DNA of 25,384 nucleotides from Trichomonas tenax. Lineage: Eukaryota; Parabasalia; Trichomonadida; Trichomonadidae. The position numbers and the translations under genes are program-made. Below are positions 14,001-21,657 of the stretch, piece by piece (the first letter of the stretch is position 1; every line of letters starts with the position of its first letter). The stretch is taken from contig JALKBU010000769.1 of the NCBI GenBank assembly GCA_023091735.1, positions 1-25,384 on the forward strand. The letters are read 5' to 3'. The notes beneath the pieces are model-generated. The model searched no databases. It saw only the letters and a list, made by a program, of their open reading frames with translations, and was not told where the DNA came from.

Positions 14001-15825
14001 AAACATTCAAGCTGTTGACCAATTTAATGAACTTCAATGCGATTGGCATGTAATTTTCGACATTGAGTGCACTGAAGATCGTCGCAAACACATCAACGAG
14101 TTTAGATTTGAAGTATGGCAATTCATCGGGGAATTTCTTTGATTTTAGACAAAGCTTGATCTTGCTGAGCACATAATCATCAACTCTTGGCTCGTAGAGG
14201 AGAATCAGGAAAGGCTCAACGAAGTTTTCATTTTCGAAAAATGCATAGATTTGGTTTTCTTTCTTGAAGAATGTTTCGAGCATGATAAACAAAGAAATGC
14301 GGGCAGATACAATGTGTGGCTTCTGTTCATCAGTCAAATCTGGATAAGTTTGATAGTAATATGTGAGATACATAATATCTGAACTAAATTCATCGACAAT
14401 AGTCTTGTTGAAGATGAGTTTTGGTACTAAAACCATAATTCTGTATAATATTTCTTCCTCTAATTGAGGATAATTTCTGTATTTTTCGATAATATCTCGA
14501 ATATTTTTAATTCCGCGCGATATTATCATTTCTATCGTAATATTTCTAATAACATTGAGTGCGAGAAGTTGGCAATTAGATGTACTGATGATTATCTCTG
14601 GATTCCAAATCTTTCTGCTTTCCATTGGTTCTAATGGTAAAATAAAGTCTTTTGTCGATTGAACTTTCCTAAACAGGAAAAGGAAGACTGAGTAAAGTTC
14701 TATCCAGTTTTCTTCGCTTTCTATCGAGTCGAGAACCTGTGGCATCGAATTCATTATCATTTCTCGAACCATTGCCGATGATTTACACAGCTTTATAACG
14801 CAGTCGATGTCTGCTGCGATGTCCTTCGGAATGTATTCGGAAATGTTCGTTGATATTGGAAATGAAAATGGAGATATAAATCCTTTGAGTACAGGCAAAA
14901 GAGGATCACGAATGATATCAGGGATGATTTCGAATGTATGTTCTTTCGTTAATTCGATGATTTTTTCGACATTGGGCGTATAATCGATAAATTTTCCTTG
15001 ATCTTCTGTAAATTTGATAATTCCGAATAGTAAGTGAGTTATTGAAGATAGAACAATCGTTGGAGTGAACTGTTGTGCGGAATTGCACCACATTTCAACA
15101 ACATCTTTTTGATAAATATCGAGCAATGAGTTTATAGGCGGTATAGCATCCATAAATACATCATCTGGAAATTCTTTGCGTATTGCCTTTATATTGATGA
15201 TCGATGAAATATAAGATTGTGAAGATTGAGAATCATGAAATTCCGTCAATTTAGAAATCGATCTGGCAATAAGTGAATATATGAATGTCGGTGGTTCACA
15301 CATTGTCAGGAATTTCGATAAAATCGTGTTCATTTCTTGTAATAATTCTTTCTTTAAGTCAGAGCATGAAAGTGTAAATGTAAATATGTTGAAGAATGCA
15401 CAGAAATTGATAAACTGTAATGATTCAAGTGAAGCGCGTTGTAAAAACATATTAAGCAAAATTAGTGAAAATTCGGAGTTATTACTATCTGCAAACATCT
15501 GTATCCATGATATCAACGAGTAATAAACAATGTGTGCATGGAGATTTGGAATGCAAGTCACGAATTCAGGATGAGCCATCAAATATTTCAACAATTCTGG
15601 CCTAAATGGGAAGATAAACCCCGACTCAAACAACATCGACGAGAGGGTCTCATTGGAATCTATTTTATCTCTGATTATATTCGCTTTTTCAGGTGTCAGG
15701 CGAGGAAAAATCATTGAATCTAAAGTCTCCTTGAGAGTTGGATCGGATAAATTGGTCTCTCTCTCAACACTGGACAACTCTAAGAGGATTTTTCCGCAAA
15801 GTTGTCGCTTGTTCAGGAGTTTCAT
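8017..15825 (-). CDS. Giant BEACH-domain protein (LvsA/neurobeachin-like)
   Basis: This intron-free gene encodes 2,602 residues. BEACH proteins act in membrane traffic, lysosome-related organelles and cytokinesis as large scaffolds. The N-terminal 830 residues are helical armadillo/HEAT-like repeats. A concanavalin-A-like lectin domain lies at about 840-955 (FVIAFWIYSPL, then KLWNLIFIKV). More helical repeats follow, then a PH-like domain (about 1840-1940). The BEACH domain runs from about 1950 to 2225, with LLSLNIYSGRTFNCGSQYPI, MPWILSDYTS, YRDLSKPIGA, FRELIPEFFATPEFL and LPKWANSPYDFV. WD40 repeats fill about 2345-2602. This order matches the LvsA/neurobeachin class. The start is the first ATG, with AT-rich sequence before it. 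Base composition is visibly more GC-rich in the 3' half. Many long frames on the other strand are shadows. Which member of the family it is cannot be decided here. Confidence 0.95.
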   Translation of the reverse strand: MKLLNKRQLCGKILLELSSVERETNLSDPTLKETLDSMIFPRLTPEKANIIRDKIDSNETLSSMLFESGFIFPFRPELLKYLMAHPEFVTCIPNLHAHIVYYSLISWIQMFADSNNSEFSLILLNMFLQRASLESLQFINFCAFFNIFTFTLSCSDLKKELLQEMNTILSKFLTMCEPPTFIYSLIARSISKLTEFHDSQSSQSYISSIINIKAIRKEFPDDVFMDAIPPINSLLDIYQKDVVEMWCNSAQQFTPTIVLSSITHLLFGIIKFTEDQGKFIDYTPNVEKIIELTKEHTFEIIPDIIRDPLLPVLKGFISPFSFPISTNISEYIPKDIAADIDCVIKLCKSSAMVREMIMNSMPQVLDSIESEENWIELYSVFLFLFRKVQSTKDFILPLEPMESRKIWNPEIIISTSNCQLLALNVIRNITIEMIISRGIKNIRDIIEKYRNYPQLEEEILYRIMVLVPKLIFNKTIVDEFSSDIMYLTYYYQTYPDLTDEQKPHIVSARISLFIMLETFFKKENQIYAFFENENFVEPFLILLYEPRVDDYVLSKIKLCLKSKKFPDELPYFKSKLVDVFATIFSALNVENYMPIALKFIKLVNSLNVSIPELVPDLASSFLLLSKSQESSDFMIEALDFLIKSSNEDNFTPTTLAAIEESISHIFDEPTQDLFIRLVQLLAGQPLETAQPTFIVRNPKIFKLIVGVFKDTQLLLTVFEFIAKLCEYSAVNCTAAATGGLSEFLIELMGQWRNDEGVNPRLYASCMSLMMLIVMVSCSVNEARQFISLLCPIDGRTIPHTQNLIMKVLNKMVIDGQSRPMNALPLVPNGYYKTFAVIPKDFVIAFWIYSPLNDIKEYSNIVTFSKMSISINGATMMINDREIKLQIDQKLWNLIFIKVTQDEKESTFDVKCNNNDVIEYKSALIPLSEEKTGIIIGGGGNSEYYALIGNFGIFNDKVSINRLISTSLRGTMDCKECVVYMQPFETDGSIYVKSNGNIEQGKIQCSPFVSFADVLVDKCGIEMILPLFAQWDLPMASGHANNIRDQTIDILINCLKLSADSQKQFAEVGGFKILSHLIISSNTKNIDLRLYSGMYTMLTVLEDREAIQCILSNIIFNVDLWMRTTASDHLMIIKHWSRVVMKNYYNDTVKLLSFGRWLSMLITWYWYSKEDSMLHLHTERCRDEELNITECRKYLFEILKQIAQSNFDENTLRSLVSQILTCGDFNQCQDLIGFLQFLISDPKVMDKIEEPGKYISLLVYLFNLKSDDIVVATLSCIVHAFRRNRMNPITMKDQVDIMLHQIGSYFSRTSLVDRFIEILNENIPELLPLLAWMTLNNGRPVILPTILKPSRALVMNEQWSVWPMISAYKCQEESSRMDMIKYLLDCNFHLVLGNILTAANVIGLALREDRHQMMHDILLLAADNPSYDDDFINHAGFFMLYHDSSLYKSRLDQLYHDSPYADPIVMNADDPETVPKLENIHMLITETQKERDIKRHSLNVSNLARNYGNMSSYNPEAAENTLSYLFPVHDQSEDTGKARRISSLSVSSYSSSRPESRRRKNQSPKKVRTIIMPSELDKKIIDCSNHGFTIQFGLTWGEDGQWADFDIAAKYIDKFIKLNLELTPEAEAIAAYYIKFGGDVKTSKFDNSLIVQKVRKRLDPTKEPDVSTFVEELSKGYNLSYALAPIRYMSHIVKMNRKNADINFQNLEQASSLASVAANEIADFEDALSGAKTHASHLWSHLWQSMTFSHAPWSKSLPQNHSTTHYKRDPSYCGLIPIKMKKNKSFNDHKHESLVRDTGDEVTAEKKLEAYKNELAKQYQIHAPSSLLDVIIDENDESNDSIYLSDQRCLLELPCELIKIDRKRSGTFSILMDSVVISLKEKTKMISLDMIQDVLLKTYLHHPTAIELVLIDGHNYFINFENVDSLTVLKHFKEISLPNVLHLQMTGFKEYFDYLSITEKWVSRQMSNFEYLLSLNIYSGRTFNCGSQYPIMPWILSDYTSTVIDLSDPASYRDLSKPIGAVDQSRLEGLVDKLDSFKQMGMKPYLYSSGPICPLATYLWLVRMEPFTSLHTDIQGGKFDNPARLFSSVPNAWKLATKTQNDFRELIPEFFATPEFLINSNRFDLGNFMGNKVDDVVLPKWANSPYDFVYIMRKALESDYVSSHLHQWIDLLFGVNQKSEECNNIYMEEMYASIWNYSNNLEDAERRAGIEAILMHVGQIPQQIFTKPHPQRYAHVLATPLLSKNCMLDMFIDKVLSASIVKNRKVYDISILSQDGYICNRIFDLQTVAKAVNGSNLKLRSKSNTNPNFQIAIGASPHVKRGERHSNIDKFFAEPIDVPVETITNDKNKISDFTSLCSDAFAVPISSGSFAVSGRLSNEMYVASPNGVCSKALHQRSRIVCAAFDHKHIAVANSEAVISFYRKSFEKPIFKVPSFTSAIRCLCISEKFHTAVCGTKDSSLLFINLRSGQISKVVDLEGNRAMSCIITPSWGFVAVYAAKIVNGVLQHMLYLLSPNGDIITKKRTDGGVDVWTSESNSYGFDIIALVDDAGNFFVFEAFYLDIGRRVYATNNKIVSIHIDTEENVIIAVTETGKTLLISVSIDL

Positions 15826-15904
15826 TAATTTTTAAAAGAAACTTTTCAGTAAAAAATTAAAATTTGGCGACGATTATTTTGCTTTCAATTGAGTTTGGAA
15901 CCTT

Positions 15905-16138
15905 ATGGGCGATAAATCATATGTCGTTTTTATTTGCTTTATATGGATTTATATAGTGTGTGGAATATATTTTCTCCGTTTTTGGACTTTTTTCTCGCCT
16001 TTATTCGTTACTTTTTCCATTATTTTTACTGAAAATATAAATTTAAATAAAATACTATGTAGTATTAATGGGTTTAGAGTTTGGCAAAAATTCATAAAAT
16101 TATTTTGTAAAAATGATATGGATGAGGACAAGACTTAA
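15905..16138 (+). CDS. Possible small two-helix membrane protein
   Basis: A 77-codon frame starts at ATG 15905, 79 bases from the BEACH start and divergent from it. It encodes two hydrophobic stretches (VVFICFIWIYIVCGIYFL and FFSPLFVTFSIIF) and a polar tail (KNDMDEDKT). The stop is in the context TAAAA. No family is recognised. AT-rich DNA produces such hydrophobic frames by chance, so it may not be a gene. Confidence 0.3.
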   Translation: MGDKSYVVFICFIWIYIVCGIYFLRFWTFFSPLFVTFSIIFTENINLNKILCSINGFRVWQKFIKLFCKNDMDEDKT

Positions 16139-16540
16139 AATTTAGATAGTAAACGATGAATCCAATTATTGGGCAAAGTTAAAATATTTTTCATTAATTT
16201 TGCCAAGTTAAAAGATTTAAGCCAAGTAAACAATATTATTCGAAATTGAATCAGCTTTTTAAAATTTTAGTGCATGCATATAGACAATGTGTAAAATTGA
16301 TTTCCATCGAAAATTTTCAATTTTCATAAAATATAGCAAATATTTCGGAATAATATATGATTTAGATGATCAAAGTTAGATAATATGCATGGAAATATGG
16401 TGCTTTTAGATGTTATGGGCCTTATATGAGAATTGGATGGTTGGATTGCTCAAAAATAAGAATAACTTCTGACATGTAAAATGTCGTATTTTTATTTTAT
16501 TAAGGTTAATTATTGGATTTTTTCTGTCAGAAAAAAATAA
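16139..16540. other. Intergenic stretch without a recognised feature
   Basis: About 400 AT-rich bases. I see no gene, RNA or repeat. If the following gene has a 5' part, it is not visible here: there is no start codon in frame and no trichomonad-type splice site (the ACTAACACACAG kind). Confidence 0.6.
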
Positions 16541-18133
16541 CCTAAAGACTTTCCATTGTCTTCAGGTGTACAAAATACTTGGAGCCTTGATTTTACAAGC
16601 AATAATGCATATTATGTATCCACCACTGCATTCCCTGATTTTTTCCTTAGTAAAAATAGTGCCACATTATCTCTTAAAATGGATGGATCAGAATATTCAT
16701 TTGTCAAAGCAGATCAAGGGCAAAAGTTATACAAAGACATAAATCTTACTGTAGGTTATGAACTATTGCCTATTTGCGATTATATAAATATTAAATATTC
16801 ATTAGTTAACCAAGGAACAACAGAACACACAGTCAGTGTTGCAACATGGGCTGATTTAAAGATAAATGGAACTGATAGCGCTCCACAAGTATGCTTGCCT
16901 GATAATAAAGGTATAAAATATTCAAATAATGGCGTTGTCGTGAATATTCTGCTCAGAAATTCATATAAAGTCACCGATGTTGATATTTTTAATTACGGCG
17001 ATGGCGCCAATCAATGGACAAATAGAACAAACTGTAACACTGCTTCAGATGATGCCGAGTATTCCTGTGGCTGGCTTGATAGAGTGATGGCACCAGGGTC
17101 AAAGCTAGAACTAGCCCACTCCATTGGCATGGGGAAATATGTTGAAGGATATTTTTTTGAAACATCTTCTCTAAATCAACCATGCTATGATCCTGGCACA
17201 AAGCTTAAAATAACTTTTTCGGTAAAATCGAAATCAAATGGAGAGAAAGCTATTGTCTACAGAAAATTTAACACAGCTGTTGCCAGAATAATATTTGAAC
17301 ACGATGATAATGGAAATGATTTCACATTTTCAGACACCATCAATCTTCCTCAGCAAACAGGTAATTATTCACTCAACTATACAATACATTCAAATGATGG
17401 CTTGAAATCAGAAAAATTTTATTATATAGTTGTCAATAAGATTCCTGTTATGCAGTTATTAGGAGAAATGAAGCCTAAATATTATCCAGGAGACAATTCT
17501 TCAATAGATGTCGATATATTTGATGACTCTCCTTATGTTAATGTTACAATGAGTGATGAAACATCGGGAATATATGCGTTTCAAATCGTTTTATGCAATG
17601 GATATCACAATAGAACAAAACTTACTTTTACAATTCCAACATATGCACCTCGATCATCTCACAACGTTAAAATCGTTGCATTCGACGAATTTGGATTTAA
17701 GTCCCAACAATATGAATTTAATTATGTCGTAGACGAAAACCATTCACCTGATATTGAACTTGCGTATAAAATCCCATATTTTTTCAAAACAGTGAATAGC
17801 ATGGAAATTAATGTGCGAATTCGTGATGGTGATGGTTCTTCGCAATGTTGCTTTTATACATTAGTTAATAATGGTGAAACAAAAGAAAATGAATGTTTTA
17901 GTGATATTACAAAAGATTGGAAAGATTTTAGATTTTATATACCAATTCTAAAATTAGATGAAGGAATACACAATGTAAAGTTTTATGCAGTTGATGAACA
18001 CCAGAGTCAGTCAAATAAGATAATTCATTACTTTGGAATAGTCAAAACGCTCCACTGCATAGCTTCATGTAATAAGTTATGTAATACTGGTAAAACAAAA
18101 TATCTCTACATGTTGTGCATTCTTCCACCTTAA
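16541..18133 (+). pseudogene. Fragment of a secreted or surface repeat protein
   Basis: The frame opens just after a TAA at 16538-16540 and runs 530 codons to TAA at 18131-18133. There is no ATG in frame before 16681, well inside conserved-looking sequence. The first 230 residues form a Cys-containing beta-rich domain (for example ELLPICDYINIKYSLVNQGT, and YSCGWLDRVMAPGSKLELAH). Then come about three immunoglobulin/cadherin-like repeats of 95 to 105 residues, each with VKIVAFDEFG- or VKFYAVDEHQ-type ends. There are many N-glycosylation sequons. No signal peptide or membrane anchor is present. Both ends therefore look cut off, as in remnants of the large surface-protein families of trichomonads. 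An unseen upstream exon cannot be excluded. Confidence 0.6.
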
Positions 18134-18317
18134 CAAACAAATAAACAATTATCAATGATTTTAATTTTAATTTAAACATAAATGAAGGATTATTAAAACA
18201 TACATAAAAACATTAATTTTCTTCTTCTTTCTTTTCCTCAGGAGTGGATGTTTTCTGATCTTTCTTTTCCTGTCTTGGTGATGAATTTAAAAATGATGAA
18301 GAGGATGAACTCTTGTT

Positions 18318-19574
18318 TTAATTATTCTTCTTTTCCTCATTCTCAGCATTGTTTTCTTTTTCTTTCTTTTGATTATTCTTTTCTTCTTTGTTTTCGTTGT
18401 TTTCTTGTTTCTCTTCTTGCTGAGTGTCTTTATTCTTTTGCTGAACTGGTGGATTAAGAGGTGGAAGTGTTGTCGGATAATTGAAAGATACAGACGGTTG
18501 TGAGTATTTCTTATTTTGGATATCCTTCGTTCCGCATTCTTTTTGTGGTGAGAATTTACGTGGCGCTTCCATAGATTTGCATGTAACAACATATTCGCGA
18601 TTTAATAACTGTGATTGTTCCTTAATTTGGTGTGTGTGAATGACATCTTTGGCTGCAAGTCTCTCCTTCATAAGCTTTTCCCTCTCTTGATCATGTTTCT
18701 TCTGTATTTTTTCTAATTGTTTCTTATAATCGTTTTCCATTGTTGCTTGAGCCTGCTGCTGTTCCTGCACGGAGAGCTTTTCGGCTTCGTTATGGATTTG
18801 TTCGGCTTCTTGGAATTGTTTCTGTTTTGCTAAAAACTTCTCCATTCTCCAAAGATTTAGAAGCTGTCCGGATGGTTTGCGGTATTTTCGCATTTGGTCT
18901 TCACTCCAATTGTTGTTATAATCTTCTATTTCTTGTTGTTGCTTTAATTCCAAATTTTCCATTTTTTCGTTTGTTTCTTGATCGAATTTATCAAGCTCAT
19001 CCTGCCACTTTTGCTTTGTTGCCTCGAATTTCTCCTGATGAGCCTTCATTTCTTCTTCAGATTTTTGATATGAATTTTGAATGTTGTGAAGTTTTTCGAT
19101 AATGTGTTGTGTTAAATTGTTTGCTCGTTGTCCCTCTTCATACTGTTCCTGAGAAGCAACGTAAGTTGTGTAAGATTTCATGTGCTCAAGGAATAATTTC
19201 AAAAAATCGGGATCTTCTTGCTCAAATGTCGGATTTTCATGTCCAATATATTTATTTCTTGCAGCAATACACTGTACATCTTCCAAAATCGACGGTAATT
19301 TTTCCTTCTGTTGTTTTTGATTCTGATTTTTGTTTGGGGAGCGTGTAGTAGATTTTGCTGTAGATGCGTGAGATCTCGGAGTTGCCTCGGTCGACAATTG
19401 CGATCTTTTGTTTGATGTTGGCGTAGAGGCGTAAATACTGAACGAATTGCCGTTCAGCGATGAGCGATACTTTTGCTCTGACGGGTGAAAAAAGCGGTAC
19501 CTTTTTGCTGTCAATTTGTTCATTGGGAGAAGCTCCGCTGGCATCGAGTGCCGCACATTTCGTGAACGCGACAT
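18318..19574 (-). CDS. Trichomonad coiled-coil protein of unknown role
   Basis: This 418-residue protein has a basic Ser/Thr-rich N-terminus (1-95, with FFHPSEQKY near residue 28), a helical middle (about 100-330) and a Lys/Glu/Asn/Gln-rich low-complexity tail (about 375-418). The middle contains YRKPSGQLLNLWRMEKFLAK and FQEAEQIHNEAEKLSVQEQQ, which recall a group of coiled-coil proteins abundant in trichomonads; a cytoskeletal or flagellar role is possible but unproven. The start is the first ATG of the frame. The stop is TAA followed by AAC, giving the UAAA context. It converges with the surface-protein fragment. The repetitive tail makes other frames long by chance. Confidence 0.8.
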   Translation of the reverse strand: MSRSRNVRHSMPAELLPMNKLTAKRYRFFHPSEQKYRSSLNGNSFSIYASTPTSNKRSQLSTEATPRSHASTAKSTTRSPNKNQNQKQQKEKLPSILEDVQCIAARNKYIGHENPTFEQEDPDFLKLFLEHMKSYTTYVASQEQYEEGQRANNLTQHIIEKLHNIQNSYQKSEEEMKAHQEKFEATKQKWQDELDKFDQETNEKMENLELKQQQEIEDYNNNWSEDQMRKYRKPSGQLLNLWRMEKFLAKQKQFQEAEQIHNEAEKLSVQEQQQAQATMENDYKKQLEKIQKKHDQEREKLMKERLAAKDVIHTHQIKEQSQLLNREYVVTCKSMEAPRKFSPQKECGTKDIQNKKYSQPSVSFNYPTTLPPLNPPVQQKNKDTQQEEKQENNENKEEKNNQKKEKENNAENEEKKNN

Positions 19575-20213
19575 TCAAAAATTATTCGTTATTTTGGTTT
19601 CTTCACATTTTGTTTATTATATTTGAAAAATAACAGTAAATTTGTATTAAAAATCGTTATTGGATTGCATTTATCTCATAAAAATATTACCTTTCTTGAT
19701 TTTTTTTTATATTTTCAATCATTTTTCTTAATTTTGATACAATTCAATTGAATATAAGTATAATTTTACTTTTTCAAATATAATTTGCCTTAATTTACAA
19801 AATAAATTTATCAAAAATATTCAAAATCAGCCATGAACCAATCAAAGTGATCTATAGCAATTTATATCACAGCTTGTTCAGAATCTCATTATAATATTTT
19901 GTAATATCTACATGATCTTTTGTATATATGATGCTTATCATGCATACGTTAAGCACCCCCAGTCAACATTGTTTTTTCATCCATATTATATTTTTGGAAA
20001 TTTTACATTTTTAAAGCTAATGAAATTATTCGTTATATTGTGCAGCTTGTGTGATACTAGTCAATGTTCCAAATAAAAAAGGGTTTAAATCAAAAGACTA
20101 AACAATATTAATTAACAAACAGAAGAAAGATGTCAAATCTTCACGGGGCAATGAGCGCGGCTGCATGTCATCATAAAAACGAAATGGTTACACAAAAATT
20201 AAAAATTTAATAT
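19575..20213. other. Intergenic stretch without a recognised feature
   Basis: About 640 AT-rich bases between two minus-strand genes. No gene, RNA gene or clear repeat was found. The part next to 19575 should hold the coiled-coil gene's promoter, but no good initiator (TCA-pyrimidine-A/T) is close to its ATG. Confidence 0.6.
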
Positions 20214-20888
20214 TCAATGGAAAGCTGAGGCTCCAAACCATAGCTGACCACTTGCTCCCTGCTGCAAAGGCGGGCATGGGGACACAAACTGTGGAGAGTT
20301 CTTGAGATCTAAATTTTCATTTCTGTTTGTAATTGTCTGAAGGGCAACACGCTTTTTTGGCGGGAGCATCCGAGACATGAACATGTTTTTGAGTAATGGC
20401 AGTATAATAAAATCGCCAGTTTTCGGTTGACGCTTGATTAAATTGAGAACCTCGAAAACCGCGGAAATGTCGTATAGTCTTCTTAATTGACCCTTCTTAT
20501 CCTCGAATACAGTATCGCAAATCGCAGAAATCGAAACTTTGTTGTGATCAATATCTTTCACGAAGAGTAATAGCTTCGCTGACAAATCTCTTACTCGCGA
20601 CTTGTCCGTAGGTTCATCTTTCGAATTGAAATTGAAGACCGGTTGAAGTTGGCCGGTCCAAATATATTTTCCTCGCCCATTTCGTCCAACAAGCCCCAAA
20701 GGGGACATAATGTTGAGGACATCGTATAAGCGACGCTTTGGCACATTCAATTTAACCGAGACTTCGTTGATATCAAAGATCGTCGAGATTTGGTTGTTGA
20801 AGAATCCTATGACCTTTTCAGCGACATTCTTCAGAGACAATGCGGTCTTCGCCGGCGGAGTCTGTGGATAACTTGCCTGGTACAGCAT
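20214..20888 (-). CDS. Atypical E2F-type transcription factor with two winged helices
   Basis: This 224-residue protein carries two E2F/DP-type DNA-binding winged helices in tandem. The first spans about 18-80 with the recognition helix in KRRLYDVLNIMSPLGLVGR. The second spans about 100-165 with LRRLYDISAVFEVLNLIKR. Tandem domains without a dimerisation partner define the atypical E2F7/E2F8/DEL group, which bind E2F sites alone and usually repress cell-cycle genes. There is no dimerisation (leucine-zipper, marked-box) or Rb-binding region. The N-terminus has SYPQTPP, a possible proline-directed kinase site. The tail (170-224) is short, Pro-rich and probably disordered. The first ATG at 20886-20888 is the likely start. 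The family is secure; regulation of S-phase genes is inferred from it. Confidence 0.88.
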   Translation of the reverse strand: MLYQASYPQTPPAKTALSLKNVAEKVIGFFNNQISTIFDINEVSVKLNVPKRRLYDVLNIMSPLGLVGRNGRGKYIWTGQLQPVFNFNSKDEPTDKSRVRDLSAKLLLFVKDIDHNKVSISAICDTVFEDKKGQLRRLYDISAVFEVLNLIKRQPKTGDFIILPLLKNMFMSRMLPPKKRVALQTITNRNENLDLKNSPQFVSPCPPLQQGASGQLWFGASAFH

Positions 20889-21657
20889 TTATTCACAGCA
20901 AGGCGGTCAAACTTTATTGGCAGAAACGTGAATTTTCTTACAAACAGCTTTAATTATAATTAGCAAACCGCTGTGTTCATCTCATTTCTTGACATACACG
21001 CGCATACTGTCGGGTGTTCAACGAAAAAAACAAAAAAAACAAAATTGATTTTTCATGAATGAGCGGCTCATCATTTCGATGTTTTCTGATATCATTTCTA
21101 AACCTATTTTATGTTTTGATCGCCGCGTGTCATGTTTTTTTTATGTTCACACATCATTTATTTTTGTTCGCCCCCTAACAAAACACCAAAAAACTGACGC
21201 GTTTATCTATTGTCATATCTTATGCACGATCTCTTTATGGCGGTTGTTTTGGTCAAGGGTTATAATTCCAATGTTTTTTGGATGAAATTTGATCTTTTTT
21301 ATTATTCGCTTATTTTACTTAATGGATGTTGCGAAAGGTTCTGATTTTCTATAGCAATGTGGCCGCTCAGCTAATTTTGGTCTAAATCGTTTCTCAGACA
21401 ATATTCTCATTCGATTTCGGTACATTTATTCATAATAAGCTGAGTTTCCACTATGTATTTTATCTCTTTCTATGAATATATAACATCAAATCTGGAATAC
21501 TGTTGATCTATTGTTTTTATTATTTAATATTTTTGTTATTTTTGCTAATGTTGAAAACCTTTAATTCATGCCTTATTTGCAAGCGATACTATAAGTTAAC
21601 AATCTGAAAAATAGTAAATAATTCGTTGATTTCTAAATATATAAAAAAAAAACAAAT
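20889..21657. other. Intergenic stretch without a recognised feature
   Basis: About 770 bases between the CLASP-like and E2F-like genes. The part near 20889 must contain the E2F promoter. A GGCGGTCAAAC element (20902-20912) only loosely resembles an E2F site. Open frames here, such as 21055-21285, have no protein-like character. Confidence 0.55.

Noticed and set aside
13553..14053. A 166-codon plus-strand frame antisense to the BEACH gene
   Set aside because: Antisense shadow without protein-like features; the sense strand codes for the helical repeats.
18287..18592. A 101-codon minus-strand Lys/Arg-rich frame
   Set aside because: It is another frame of the low-complexity tail of the coiled-coil gene.
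20900..20915. E2F-binding site for self-regulation upstream of the E2F-like gene
   Set aside because: GGCGGTCAAAC fits the TTTSSCGC consensus only loosely; a single weak match in 770 bases is not evidence.
21055..21285. A 76-codon plus-strand frame in the E2F-CLASP spacer
   Set aside because: Composition is that of random AT-rich DNA, with no motif or neighbour support.
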